Of a DNA stretch of 64,000 nucleotides, positions 26,943 to 35,193 are shown one piece after another. Source of the stretch: Ruminococcus sp. YE71 (lineage in GTDB: Bacteria > Bacillota > Clostridia > Oscillospirales > Ruminococcaceae); the NCBI RefSeq assembly GCF_900119155.1, contig NZ_FPIR01000009.1, forward strand, positions 62,001 to 126,000. The letters are read 5' to 3'. The position numbers and the translations under genes are program-made. Position 1 is the stretch's first letter; each line of letters starts with the position of its first letter. Under the pieces are notes generated by a model. That model saw only the letters and a list, made by a program, of their open reading frames with translations, ran no database searches and was not told the origin of the DNA.

Positions 26943-27773
26943 TCACTTTTCAGGTCTCAGCGCCCCATAAAAATAGCTCGAAGTCGCACCGCCGTCGCAC
27001 AGGAACGTCGAACCCGTGATGAACGCGCCCTTGTCGCTCATCAGCAGCTCGGCGACGTTCGCGACCTCGTCGGCTGTGCCCGGACGAACCGCAGGGCACT
27101 TTGCGAACATATTCTTGTAGAAATCGCCGCGAGGGCCGTTGAACTCGTCTATTGCAAGCGGCGTCACGATGATGCCGGGCGCGATGTCATTGAGCCTTGC
27201 GCCGCGCTCGCCCCACCTGACGCACTCCGCCATGACGCGCTTCTCGTTGCAGCGCTTCGCCAGCTGGTAGGCGTGGAGGGTGTCGCGGATATTCTCGGGG
27301 CGGAGTATTTCGAGGTCGAGCAGTTCCTCGACGGGGGTCATGGCAAGCTGAAAATCCTGCTCTGCCGTGAGCTGAGGCATTCTCCAGCCCGACTGACTGG
27401 AGATCGTCACGCCGCAGCCGCCCAAAGCTATCACCTTGCCGACTTCCTCAAGCAGCACCGCCGTACCGTAAAGATCGACCTTGAGTATTGCTTCGATCGT
27501 AGCCTGCGAGGGCGAAACTCCTGCGCCGTTGACCAGATACTTTATCTCGCCGAACTCCTGCGCCTTTGCGATCATCGCAAGGATGCTTTCGCGGCTCGAT
27601 AAGTCCATCTCAAACGGCTCCACATCAAAGCCAGCATCGTTCATTATCTTCGCGATCGTGCGGCAGTTGTCCATGTTCTTATCGCCGAGGACGATCTTTT
27701 TGCCGTAGCCGATCCGCCGTGCGATCGCCATGCTGATCTGCCCTGCACCTGTGACTAACATTACTTCTTTCAT
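26943..27773 (-). CDS. Short-chain dehydrogenase/reductase
   Basis: 276 residues. The cofactor loop is TGAGQISMAIARRIG, a variant with Gln-Ile instead of the second Gly pair; VNGAGVSPSQ is the NNAG equivalent; SSQSGW holds the Ser; the active-site pair is in HAYQLAKRCN (YxxxK). The C-terminus GSTFLCDGGATSS is typical for the classical family. Start follows GGAGAAAGTTTC. It lies 12 bases after the SnoaL-like gene and before the flavodoxin. Substrate unknown. Confidence 0.83.
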   Translation of the reverse strand: MKEVMLVTGAGQISMAIARRIGYGKKIVLGDKNMDNCRTIAKIMNDAGFDVEPFEMDLSSRESILAMIAKAQEFGEIKYLVNGAGVSPSQATIEAILKVDLYGTAVLLEEVGKVIALGGCGVTISSQSGWRMPQLTAEQDFQLAMTPVEELLDLEILRPENIRDTLHAYQLAKRCNEKRVMAECVRWGERGARLNDIAPGIIVTPLAIDEFNGPRGDFYKNMFAKCPAVRPGTADEVANVAELLMSDKGAFITGSTFLCDGGATSSYFYGALRPEK

Positions 27774-27785
27774 GAAACTTTCTCC

Positions 27786-28154
27786 TTAATACATTGATGC
27801 TTCCGCGAGGGTGAACCGCCACTCGCCGTCCTTCTTTTCAAGCCCGAATCTAAGCTGCAAACGCCATGTGTGCCTGCGCGCGCCGAACACCGCCGCTGTC
27901 ACACGGCTCCTGCCCGTAAGAGTCGCGGAATCGCCGTTCACAGCTATCTGCGAACCCTCATGCACAGCCGAATAATAATTGAGCGTGCCGTTCATGATAG
28001 CGTCGATGTACGCGCTTTTCGGCTGCCGCATACCCGTCATGTGGACGAGCACAAATCTGTCATCGTGGACACGCTCCAGCACCGACCTGTCCTTGTTCAC
28101 CATAGCGGTGTACATTTCCTGGTAGAGCCGCGTGATCTTTTCTTCGTCCGTCAT
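27786..28154 (-). CDS. SnoaL/NTF2-like small protein (DUF4440-type)
   Basis: 122 residues. The helix-turn pattern and phrases (LYQEMYTAMVNKDRSVLERV, DDRFVLVHMTG, AIMNGTLNYYSAVHEGSQIAV, TGRSRVTAAVFGARRHTWRLQ) match the nuclear-transport-factor-2 fold as found in DUF4440/SnoaL-like proteins, which are small cone-shaped domains that bind or isomerise small molecules. The catalytic role is unknown here. The start lies 10 bases after the stop of a truncated aldo-keto reductase, whose ribosome binding site and first codons still head the operon. Confidence 0.75.
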   Translation of the reverse strand: MTDEEKITRLYQEMYTAMVNKDRSVLERVHDDRFVLVHMTGMRQPKSAYIDAIMNGTLNYYSAVHEGSQIAVNGDSATLTGRSRVTAAVFGARRHTWRLQLRFGLEKKDGEWRFTLAEASMY

Positions 28155-28164
28155 TTTATCACCG

Positions 28165-28239
28165 TCAAGCCGGGATCATGAAAACGCCGAAGCCGACTGC
28201 GGGTATTCTGTTGCCGTCGTTAAGTGTGATGTATTCCAT
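28165..28239 (-). pseudogene. Aldo/keto reductase remnant, first 24 codons only
   Basis: A GGAGG site is followed by ATG (28239) and a 24-residue frame reading MEYITLNDGNRIPAVGFGVF then MIPA and a TGA stop (28165-28167). This is the typical first beta strand and turn of bacterial aldo/keto reductases (TLNDG..IP.VGFG). The rest of the enzyme is gone; the SnoaL-like gene follows after 10 bases. Most likely a deletion joined the AKR start to the next gene. The little frame may now act as a leader that helps translation of the operon. Confidence 0.75.
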
Positions 28240-28283
28240 AGTGGACCTCCTTATCCGTGTATATCAGTGTTTTTCTTACAATT

Positions 28284-28321
28284 ATTATACCGCACTTTTG
28301 CGCATTTGTACAATGCCGATT
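28284..28321 (-). promoter_or_regulatory. Promoter of the SnoaL-SDR-flavodoxin operon
   Basis: TTGTAC (28308-28313), 18 bases, TATAAT (28284-28289) on the minus strand. The -35 region is part of a 14-base sequence GTACAATGCCGATT (28308-28321) that occurs again unchanged at 28519-28532, about 200 bases upstream; it may be a regulator site or the trace of a duplication. Confidence 0.6.
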
Positions 28322-28613
28322 TCTGATAGCAGTATAACTTTCGGTAATAGCATATTGACTTGCAGCAGGGAACGTGCTCTCCGCTGTTTGCAGGACAAAA
28401 CAATAGCTTTTATAAACGCAAAGACTGCCGAGGGAAAGTCCTCAGCAGTCTTTTTTCTGTATCTCCAACAGCACCAAGCGATCTGACAACTAAAGTGCAG
28501 CATATTTTTTTCGGGGTCGTACAATGCCGATTCATCATGTAAGCATAAGTTCAGATCATACCGAGATAATGGTCGGGACCGATGGGTGTGTGGTGGAAAA
28601 AGGTATCTGAAAT
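28322..28613. other. Intergenic stretch between the flavodoxin operon and the FUSC-HAD gene
   Basis: No gene seen. It contains a terminator-like hairpin AAGACTGC (28421-28428) / GCAGTCTT (28445-28452) with TTTTTT on the plus strand, which could also serve the minus-strand FUSC-HAD gene, and the second copy of GTACAATGCCGATT (28519-28532). Confidence 0.55.
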
Positions 28614-29906
28614 TCAGTGTGAAATATCGTTTCTGTACAGCTTTTTCAGTTTTTTGATAGTTGCATTTCCGCCACCGTCACCGATATATACATCATATTT
28701 GCCCTGAATGCTGCCGAGTGTTATTATCCTATCACAGCCTGTATGAGCCTTCAGCTTCACAAGCATATGCTCCTTTGAAGCGACAGGCGAAAAGACTTTC
28801 AGATATTTATATTCGTCATATTCCGAATACGCAACGGTCATTCTTGCAAGACCGCCAAGCTCATTATCAAGCTGTTTTTCAAGAGCGGATATTTTCACGC
28901 TTTCATCAAGCACCGTCAGATACAGAACACGTTCCGAATCATCGTGCCGTCTGAATTTCTCACGCACATAGTTTCTGTACGGGGAATGCTTGTGTGTTTC
29001 GTAAAGGTCTTTCTCGGCAGCATTCTTTAGTTCCCCGTAGAATATCAGCAGAGTTGCATCGTACATAACGTTCACAAAGCAGTGCATACCGTTATTAGCA
29101 ATTATCCGCTCGGCCTGCTCACATACGTTGGTCTGCATAAACTCCGCTTCAAGGTACTCTCCGACGGTTATGTCATACATCGCAGCACCGTCCATGACGA
29201 TGACAGGATGATTCAGCTTAACGCCCTTCATAAGAGACATGACCTCGGCAGGGGTGCGGATAGTTGAGACCGTGAATTTCACTCCCGATTCGATCATTCT
29301 GTTAAGCTCGACCTTGTTGAAAGCATTTGCCGAAGGATCATCAGGTATCAGAACCGAGTCGATACCGCTGACATAAAGCGTTTCGCTGTCATGCTTTACA
29401 TGTATACGAAAGTTATTGACCGCAAGACCTACAGCGATACCGATGAACGTATCGAGTACACGGTTGAACACAAACAGGTAAGGGTCATCATCAAAGGAAT
29501 GTGTCAGCGCTATGCTCAGAAAGACCACGCAGGAAAAAAATGAAGCATTACGGTTGTTCGTAATGACTGTAAGATATATCACAGGTACTATCATTACCGA
29601 TGCCAGCAGATATACAAGTATCTGCTCTGTCAGTCCGATGCAGCGGAGCAGCAGTATGAACGCAAGTCCGAAGAACGCACCTGTCAGAGTTCCTGTCGAA
29701 CGCTGTGACGCGTTTCTCTTTGTTGTTCCCTGAAACGGCTGCATACACCAAAGGGCAGCAAGAGCACTGTAAAACGGCAGGCCGTTCCCGACAGGAAGAA
29801 TTGTGCGGAAATAGTAAATGACCATACACAATGCCACGGAAACCGATGATTTTATTATCCTTGCACCGATGGGAGGGAGCTTTTTTGGTATCTCCATTCG
29901 TTTCAC
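28614..29906 (-). CDS. FUSC/ArAE-type membrane domain fused to a degenerate HAD (Cof-like) domain
   Basis: 430 residues. Residues about 15-168 form a six-helix aromatic-acid-exporter/FUSC-type half domain (GNGLPFYSALAALWCMQPF; GTTKRNASQRSTGTLTGAFF; VLDTFIGIAVGLAVNNF, the usual end). Residues about 175-425 follow the layout of Cof-type HAD phosphatases. The motif I region reads VSGIDSVLIPDD, where DxDGT is expected, so the nucleophile Asp is Gly (181). Motif II keeps STIRTP (TGR in the family). The final metal motif reads IGDGGGNATIKK instead of GDxxND. The HAD part is probably a dead enzyme used as a sensor or ligand domain. Start follows TGAGGTG. Its leader has the same terminator design as the carboxylase operon and the LuxR gene, suggesting co-regulation. 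Confidence 0.75.
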   Translation of the reverse strand: MKRMEIPKKLPPIGARIIKSSVSVALCMVIYYFRTILPVGNGLPFYSALAALWCMQPFQGTTKRNASQRSTGTLTGAFFGLAFILLLRCIGLTEQILVYLLASVMIVPVIYLTVITNNRNASFFSCVVFLSIALTHSFDDDPYLFVFNRVLDTFIGIAVGLAVNNFRIHVKHDSETLYVSGIDSVLIPDDPSANAFNKVELNRMIESGVKFTVSTIRTPAEVMSLMKGVKLNHPVIVMDGAAMYDITVGEYLEAEFMQTNVCEQAERIIANNGMHCFVNVMYDATLLIFYGELKNAAEKDLYETHKHSPYRNYVREKFRRHDDSERVLYLTVLDESVKISALEKQLDNELGGLARMTVAYSEYDEYKYLKVFSPVASKEHMLVKLKAHTGCDRIITLGSIQGKYDVYIGDGGGNATIKKLKKLYRNDISH

Positions 29907-29910
29907 CTCA

Positions 29911-29997
29911 AAACAAAAAAAACGGCACTGAAAATTTATCAGCGCCGTTGCTTTTTATGATAATAATATTATACCACAGCAGCTGTTCGGATGTCAA
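29911..29997 (-). promoter_or_regulatory. Promoter and leader terminator (attenuator) of the FUSC-HAD gene
   Basis: TTGACA (29992-29997), 18 bases, TATAAT (29968-29973). About 12 bases into the transcript a hairpin AACGGC (944-949 on minus) / GCCGTT (921-926) with inner CTGA/TCAG pairs is followed by eight T residues, all before the ribosome binding site. AGCAA stands directly at the 5' foot of the stem. Transcription should stop here unless relieved. Confidence 0.65.
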
Positions 29998-30063
29998 TTG
30001 ACATGATGATGATTTTGGATAAACATTCAGGGGCGAATTTGGATATCAGACTCATTCGTAAAG

Positions 30064-30098
30064 AAAAAGGTGCCGCACCGAGATCAGACAGCACCTTA
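30064..30098 (-). terminator. Terminator of the guanidine-carboxylase/transporter operon
   Basis: Minus-strand hairpin AAGGTGC (30092-30098) / GCACCTT (30068-30074) with TTTC after it, about 20 bases past the stop of the substrate-binding protein gene. Confidence 0.75.
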
Positions 30099-30119
30099 TA
30101 TTTGACCAGAATCATCCGA

Positions 30120-31136
30120 TCATTTCTTCTTGATGTATTTATCCTCAAGGATAGAGCCGAGCTCTTCGGGGAGCTTGTCGATCATTCCTACGTCATAGAG
30201 GAATTTTGCACTCTTGTTGATGGTGAACGGCAGCGACACATAGTCGTTTCCCTGCTCGAATGTCTTTTCGTTCATCGGCTTGTCGAAGATCGTCACACCG
30301 TCAAGCATTACTTCATATTCATCCTTTGAGATCTCGGCTCCGTCATATATAGCCTGCATGAATTCGGGGTCTCTTGCATTCAGCTTTTCGACGCCCTCGA
30401 ACCACGAGTCAACGATCTTCTGAACGTCATCGGAAGAGCTGCTGAGCACCTCGCTTCTTACCGCCAGAGTATCGGGGATAAGTCCGGGCTCTGTTTCCGT
30501 GCTGCAAAGGACTTTTCCTCCGCCCTCGACTGCCATCGAAAGAGTCGGCTCCCACAGAACAGCCGCGTCTACGCTTCCAGCGATGAACGCAGGACCTGCA
30601 TCATTGATCGTCATATTCACAAAGTTGATGTCGTCGATAGTCATCCCGTTGTCATCAAGCAGCTTTAACAGATACATATGCTCCAGTGTGCCAAGCTCCG
30701 TGGCAACGCTCTTGCCTTTAAGGTCTTTTACAGAAGTTATGCTGTCGTCATGGACCACAAGTGCATCTGCGCCTGCTGAGTTGTCATTCACAAGCACGAT
30801 CTTGAATTCGATCCCCTCATTGTACGGAGCAACGGCATCGGAAGCCGCGATGCAGATACCGTCAAGCTGTCCCGAGTTGAAAGCGGTCAGCGAATCGCTG
30901 TATACAGGGAAAAACTCGATATCAACGTCAACACCGTTCTTCTCGAAAATGCCCGTACCCTCAACGCCGTACCATGCGTACCAGCCTGACATGGGGCTGA
31001 CACCCAGCTTAAAAGCCTTTGAGTCCTTGTCTGACGAACCGTCGCTTCCCTTTGCGGAAGACCCTCCGCAGGCGGTGAACGATAATCCCATTGACAGCGC
31101 TGTGATTAATGATAATACTTTCTTCGATCTTTTCAT
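30120..31136 (-). CDS. ABC transporter substrate-binding lipoprotein (NMT1/TauA-SsuA type)
   Basis: 338 residues. Signal peptide with lipobox FTAC (Cys23) and a Gly/Ser/Asp linker. The body has the NMT1/SsuA-like layout: KLGVSPMSGWYAWYGVEGTG, FNSGQLDGICIAASDAV, DLKGKSVATELGTLEHMYLL, FVNMTINDAGPAFIAGSVDAAVLWEPT. This family captures small N- or S-containing solutes (nitrate, sulfonates, pyrimidines, amides). Last gene of the operon, after the ATPase and permease. With guanidine/urea carboxylase genes upstream, the likely ligand is guanidine, urea or a related small nitrogen compound. That is an inference from context. Confidence 0.85.
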   Translation of the reverse strand: MKRSKKVLSLITALSMGLSFTACGGSSAKGSDGSSDKDSKAFKLGVSPMSGWYAWYGVEGTGIFEKNGVDVDIEFFPVYSDSLTAFNSGQLDGICIAASDAVAPYNEGIEFKIVLVNDNSAGADALVVHDDSITSVKDLKGKSVATELGTLEHMYLLKLLDDNGMTIDDINFVNMTINDAGPAFIAGSVDAAVLWEPTLSMAVEGGGKVLCSTETEPGLIPDTLAVRSEVLSSSSDDVQKIVDSWFEGVEKLNARDPEFMQAIYDGAEISKDEYEVMLDGVTIFDKPMNEKTFEQGNDYVSLPFTINKSAKFLYDVGMIDKLPEELGSILEDKYIKKK

Positions 31137-31150
31137 CTTGAGTTCAGCTC

Positions 31151-31972
31151 CTATTCATCGGTATCACTGTGTACCAGTTCGTTTACTTCTCTTCTTAACG
31201 ATATGAATTCCTGTGTATCCTTCAGATCAAGTGTCCTGTCGTAAGGAAGATACACGGGGATAGTTTTCTTCACCGTTCCGGGTCTTGCGCTCATCGCATA
31301 TATCTTAGTCGCAAGAAATACCGCTTCTTCGATGTCGTGAGTCACAAATACCACCGTAGTTCTGTGCTTCTGCCATATCTGACGCAGCAGAAGCTGCATA
31401 TTTGCCTTTGTCTGAGGGTCGAGAGCTCCGAAAGGCTCGTCCATCAGAAGTACGTCGGGGTCATTGGCAAGAGCTCTTGCAATAGCGACCCTCTGCTTCA
31501 TTCCGCCCGACAGCTCCTTCGGGTAGCTCTTTGCGAACTTCTGAAGCCCTACCGCCTCGATGTACTCTCGGGCTATCCTGTCCTGTTCGGCTTTGGGCGT
31601 TTTTTTCAGCTTCAGACCGAACTTGACGTTATCTTCGACTGTCATCCACGGGAACAGTGTGTAGGTCTGAAAGACCATTCCTCTGTCCGCACCGGGGCCT
31701 TTTATCACCTTGTCGTGTGCGATGACCTTTCCGCCTGTGGGGAAATCCAGTCCCGCAAGCATCCTCAGCAGAGTTGACTTGCCGCATCCCGAAGGACCGA
31801 TGATACATATGAACTCATTTTCCAGCACTTCCATATTGCAGTTTTTCATAGCCACTGTATCGCCCTTGCGGGAATGATAGACCTTTTCAACATCCTTTAC
31901 CTGAATGACCGAAGAACCGACTGTAGCCTCAAGCTCCATAACTTCTTCGGTATTTTTGCTTTTTCCGAACAT
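31151..31972 (-). CDS. ABC transporter ATPase (TauB/SsuB/NrtD type)
   Basis: 273 residues from ATG 31972, which has GGAGGGAG upstream inside the end of the permease gene. Walker A GPSGCGKSTLL, Q-loop VFQTYTLFPW, signature LSGGMKQR, Walker B VLLMDEPFGALD and H-loop FVTHDIEEAV are complete. There is an N-terminal extension of about 25 residues (FGKSKNTEEVMELEATVGSS) before the usual start. It energises uptake with the permease at 31978 and the lipoprotein at 30120. Confidence 0.92.
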   Translation of the reverse strand: MFGKSKNTEEVMELEATVGSSVIQVKDVEKVYHSRKGDTVAMKNCNMEVLENEFICIIGPSGCGKSTLLRMLAGLDFPTGGKVIAHDKVIKGPGADRGMVFQTYTLFPWMTVEDNVKFGLKLKKTPKAEQDRIAREYIEAVGLQKFAKSYPKELSGGMKQRVAIARALANDPDVLLMDEPFGALDPQTKANMQLLLRQIWQKHRTTVVFVTHDIEEAVFLATKIYAMSARPGTVKKTIPVYLPYDRTLDLKDTQEFISLRREVNELVHSDTDE

Positions 31973-31977
31973 ATCTA

Positions 31978-32760
31978 TCACTCCCTCCAAGGAAACAGCA
32001 GCTTGTTCAGCATATCAAGAAATCTGTCGGTCACAAGACCTAAAAGTCCGATAACGAGTATCCCCATAAAGATGGCATCAGTCTTTAAGAAGCGCTGTGC
32101 CTTCATTATGCTGTAACCCAGTCCAGAACTTGCCGCCACCATCTCGGCGACCACAAGATATGTCCACGCCCAGCCTATCATCATTCTGAGGGTATCGAGG
32201 GAACGCGGTATCATCGCGGGGATAAGTATCTTCGTGATGGTCTGCCATTTGGTCGTTCCGAGCGTATAGCCCGCATTCAGCAGGTCCTCGCTGACACTCA
32301 GCGCGTCGTCGGCTATCATGAGTATCAGCTGAAAGAAGATACCGATGAACAGCAGGGCTATCTTTGCTTCCTCGCCGATGCCGACCCACACCATCACAAG
32401 CGGTGTGAAGGCAGGCACAGGCATATAGCGTATGAACTCGCAGAGGGGTCTTATCAGGGCTTCTGCGTGCTTGAATGTGCCGCACAGCAGACCGAGCGGC
32501 ACTCCGAGAACAACGGCAAGCAGCACCCCGAAGAATATCCTCTGTACGCTTATGCCGATATTCGGAAGCAGCGTCCCGTCCTTCAACGACCCGATAAAGT
32601 ATTCCCAGACCTTTGCAGGCGTCGGGAGAAACACGGGGTCTACCAGCTCAAAGGTGCTGAGAACAAGCCATATCAGAAACACAGCTATGAACGAGACTAC
32701 TGCAAGGGTGACATAAGACCTCTTGCTTATCCTTCCCCGAATCTTGAACAATTTACTCAC
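31978..32760 (-). CDS. ABC transporter permease (TauC/SsuC/NrtB type)
   Basis: 260 residues. Six membrane segments; the inner-membrane coupling loop is seen as AGYTLGTTKWQTITKILIPAMIPRSLDTLRM (the EAA-type loop). The block GCTFKHAEALIRPLCEFIRYMPVPAF (starting LLCGTF) is typical of nitrate/sulfonate/bicarbonate permeases. The start is GTG 32760 or the in-frame TTG at 32751, since AGGAAGTGAG overlaps the first codons. The end overlaps the ribosome binding site of the ATPase gene. Part of the guanidine-carboxylase operon. Confidence 0.9.
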   Translation of the reverse strand: MSKLFKIRGRISKRSYVTLAVVSFIAVFLIWLVLSTFELVDPVFLPTPAKVWEYFIGSLKDGTLLPNIGISVQRIFFGVLLAVVLGVPLGLLCGTFKHAEALIRPLCEFIRYMPVPAFTPLVMVWVGIGEEAKIALLFIGIFFQLILMIADDALSVSEDLLNAGYTLGTTKWQTITKILIPAMIPRSLDTLRMMIGWAWTYLVVAEMVAASSGLGYSIMKAQRFLKTDAIFMGILVIGLLGLVTDRFLDMLNKLLFPWRE

Positions 32761-32790
32761 TTCCTATCCGCAGCAGGAGGTTCCCTGCCG

Positions 32791-33150
32791 CTACATTATC
32801 GCATTATCGTCCTTTTCGCCTGTCCTCATCCTGATAACGCTCTCCACAGGCAGGATAAATATACGTCCGTCGCCGTGCGTTTCGGTAGATGCTGTTTCAA
32901 GAACGATATCGGTTATCCTGTCACAGTCCTCGTCACGGGCGTATATCTCTATCATCTTCTTTGAGACCATCGGATGCACATAGTTTGCAAGGACATTTCC
33001 GCTTCCCGTGGCATTGGCTTCAATGGTAACAGGTTCTTTTCCGCGGCCGAATACATCTTTTATGCTCATCGAGTTGAATCCCGCTTCCGAGAGGGCTTCC
33101 TTGACCTCATAGTATTTCGAGGGTCTTATCGTTATAATGATCTGTTTCAT
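32791..33150 (-). CDS. PII-family protein, NifI2-like
   Basis: 119 residues. It begins MKQIIITIRPSKYYEVKEAL and has DVFGRGKEPV, an insert-containing T-loop region (residues about 38-62) and the PII C-terminal signature HGDGRIFILPVESVIRMRTGE. Compared with GlnB/GlnK it lacks the Tyr-containing T-loop for uridylylation and looks like NifI2, the second of the two PIIs that switch nitrogenase off by ammonium in methanogens and some Clostridia. No nif genes are here. It sits between the paired NifI1-like gene and the permease, so the pair may gate the transporter or the carboxylase according to 2-oxoglutarate and ATP/ADP. Start follows AAGGAG. Confidence 0.8.
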   Translation of the reverse strand: MKQIIITIRPSKYYEVKEALSEAGFNSMSIKDVFGRGKEPVTIEANATGSGNVLANYVHPMVSKKMIEIYARDEDCDRITDIVLETASTETHGDGRIFILPVESVIRMRTGEKDDNAIM

Positions 33151-33161
33151 GATACAGCTCC

Positions 33162-33488
33162 TTAAAGTTCATCCTTGCCGCTGCTTATCTTTATGCATCT
33201 TTCGACAGGCAGGATAAAGATCTTGCCGTCGCCGTAGGTGCCCGTTTTGCCTGTTCTGGCATTTTCGACGATCACCTTTGTCACCTCGTCAACATTTTCG
33301 TCGGCGACCACTGTCATTATCATATCCTTGGGTATCTCATCGTAATGAGTCGTACCGATCTTCAGACCCTGCTGCTTTCCTCTTCCGTGGATACAGAATT
33401 TTGTTGCCGCAGGATAGCCTGCAACTCTCAGTGCTTCAAGCACCTCAGCCGATCTTTCGGGACGTACTACTGCTTTTATCATTTTCAT
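33162..33488 (-). CDS. PII-family protein, NifI1-like
   Basis: 108 residues from ATG 33488 (MKMIKAVVRPERS), the usual NifI1 start; GGAG lies nine bases upstream, and the longer frame would start inside allophanate hydrolase. Visible blocks: FCIHGRGKQQGLKIG, HYDEIPKDMIMTVVADENV, ARTGKTGTYGDGKIFILPVE. These match NifI1-type PII proteins more closely than GlnB/GlnK. Together with the next gene it forms a NifI1-NifI2 pair, the arrangement known from nif operons, here moved into a guanidine/urea catabolic operon. Target protein unknown. Confidence 0.82.
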   Translation of the reverse strand: MKMIKAVVRPERSAEVLEALRVAGYPAATKFCIHGRGKQQGLKIGTTHYDEIPKDMIMTVVADENVDEVTKVIVENARTGKTGTYGDGKIFILPVERCIKISSGKDEL

Positions 33489-33508
33489 ACTTTTCATCTC
33501 CGTTTTTT

Positions 33509-35188
33509 TCAATACTCACCATGAGCGGTGATATCCTTTGCGTTTTCGGTACCTTTCGCTTCACAAAGAAAGCCTTTTACAACACTGCCGTCCTTTAGTC
33601 TCACATCTCCGATGCAAAGCGGCATTTTTACATTTTCCATGAACCTGCCGAAGCTGCTTTTCGGCAGCCTGTAAATATCGACTGCAATACTGTTCGTATC
33701 ACCGTCAGCCCTTATCATCCCCGGCTTATCTCCGAGATCGAACAGCTTGTATTCATCGGCAGTCTTTGTATGACGGACAAACCGTCCGCCCAGCTGTGTG
33801 ATCTGATATTCAAGCTCACGGTCACGCTTGTGCAGGCCGCACACCGCAAGTTCCATGCTCTCGCTGCCGAGAAATCTTTCTGCTGCGGCAGATATCAGAC
33901 ATTCATCAGTACTCAGCCCGAATATCGTGATACCGAACGGGTATTCTCTGTCGGTGCTGTTTTCGGGCACGGCTATTGCCGCAAGATCGAGAAGGTTGCA
34001 GTGATTTGTATACAGCCCCATCAGACTGTTCGTTTCGACGGGCGAGTTTCTCACCTGTTCGCGGGTGAACGTGCCGCCCGCTGTCGGCATTATCATTACC
34101 GCGTTGTGCAAAAGGCTTTCGGTCATGTGTCTGTACCTTTGCAGGCTGTGCAGGTCTCCGAACAGATCCGCTGCCGAATGCTTCTCCCCCGTGCGGAGTA
34201 TCTTCTCGGTCACGGGAAAAAGCGCGTCGGGGGCTTCGCGGATGAAATCCTTCAAGTCCTGCCACCTCTCCGCAACGTATGCGCCTTCGTAGAGTATCTT
34301 TGCCGTGTCGAAGAAAGGCTTATAGCTTATCCTTTCGACCCTGATACCGAGAGATTCGATTCGGCTCACTGCGCTGTTCCATTTTTCGCGGTATATTTCT
34401 CGAAAATCACCGTAGAACTGCGGTTCTTCCGACGGCAGAAAAATCTTATCGGGAAGCCTCTTGCCCTTGTTCTCAAAATGTCCTGACCATGCGCAGTCAT
34501 CATCATAGCCCCTTGCTGCTTTGTCCACAAGCTCAGCTTCTTCAAGGGTGTTCGCAAAAACCGTCACGCAGTCAAGACTTGCGCAGGCAGGAACTACTCC
34601 CGATGTTGACCAGGAGCCGACAGGCGGCTTGTAGCCCACAAGAGCATTCAGCATCGCGGGGACTCTTCCCGACCCTGCGGTATCCGTGCCGAGTGCGAAC
34701 ACCGCCTGCCCCAGCGCCACAGCCACCGCCGACCCCGAGCTTGAACCGCCGCTGATAAGTTCGGGCTGATAGGCATTGTGTACCTCACCGTAGGGGCTCC
34801 TTGTTCCTACCAGACCTGTAGCGAACTGATCGAGGTTTGTTTTGCCGACAGGTATCGCGCCTGCCTTTATCAGCTTATCCACAACAAAAGCGCTTTTCTT
34901 CGGCGTGTATCCGAACGCGGGGCACGCGGCTGTCGTGGGCACGCCGACAAGGTCGATATTGTCCTTTATCGCAAAGGGTATTCCCCACAGGGGGTAGTTC
35001 TCTCTGTCGGGAGGAAGTGCCGAAATGTAGCTTTCACACAGTTCCATGCTCGGCTTTTCGATCCAGATGTTGTATTCGGAACAGGCATCCGCTCTTTTTA
35101 CGATCTCTGCGATAAGCTCTCTGGGGTCAAGTCCGTTCTCATATGCCTGCCTGACCCAGTTTACAGTCAGTTTTTCAGGAAAATGCAT
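33509..35188 (-). CDS. atzF: Allophanate hydrolase
   Basis: 559 residues from ATG 35188, with AAGGAGG ten bases upstream at the end of the carboxylase gene. The amidase-signature domain (about 1-430) has the full Ser-cisSer-Lys set: IKDNIDL (Lys), SGGSSSGSAVAVALG (cis-Ser) and TDTAGSGRVPA (nucleophile Ser). The C-terminal domain (about 440-559, beginning MELAVCGLHKRDRELEYQI) is the allophanate-hydrolase C-domain that in AtzF acts after the first hydrolysis. It turns allophanate into CO2 and two ammonia. Separate from the carboxylase gene, unlike the fused fungal urea amidolyase. It completes the guanidine or urea pathway of this operon. Confidence 0.93.
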   Translation of the reverse strand: MHFPEKLTVNWVRQAYENGLDPRELIAEIVKRADACSEYNIWIEKPSMELCESYISALPPDRENYPLWGIPFAIKDNIDLVGVPTTAACPAFGYTPKKSAFVVDKLIKAGAIPVGKTNLDQFATGLVGTRSPYGEVHNAYQPELISGGSSSGSAVAVALGQAVFALGTDTAGSGRVPAMLNALVGYKPPVGSWSTSGVVPACASLDCVTVFANTLEEAELVDKAARGYDDDCAWSGHFENKGKRLPDKIFLPSEEPQFYGDFREIYREKWNSAVSRIESLGIRVERISYKPFFDTAKILYEGAYVAERWQDLKDFIREAPDALFPVTEKILRTGEKHSAADLFGDLHSLQRYRHMTESLLHNAVMIMPTAGGTFTREQVRNSPVETNSLMGLYTNHCNLLDLAAIAVPENSTDREYPFGITIFGLSTDECLISAAAERFLGSESMELAVCGLHKRDRELEYQITQLGGRFVRHTKTADEYKLFDLGDKPGMIRADGDTNSIAVDIYRLPKSSFGRFMENVKMPLCIGDVRLKDGSVVKGFLCEAKGTENAKDITAHGEY

Positions 35189-35193
35189 TATGC

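Noticed and set aside
33162-33488. Ordinary GlnB/GlnK
   Set aside because: The T-loop lacks the uridylylation Tyr pattern and the sequence blocks match NifI1; the gene pair order also fits NifI1-NifI2.
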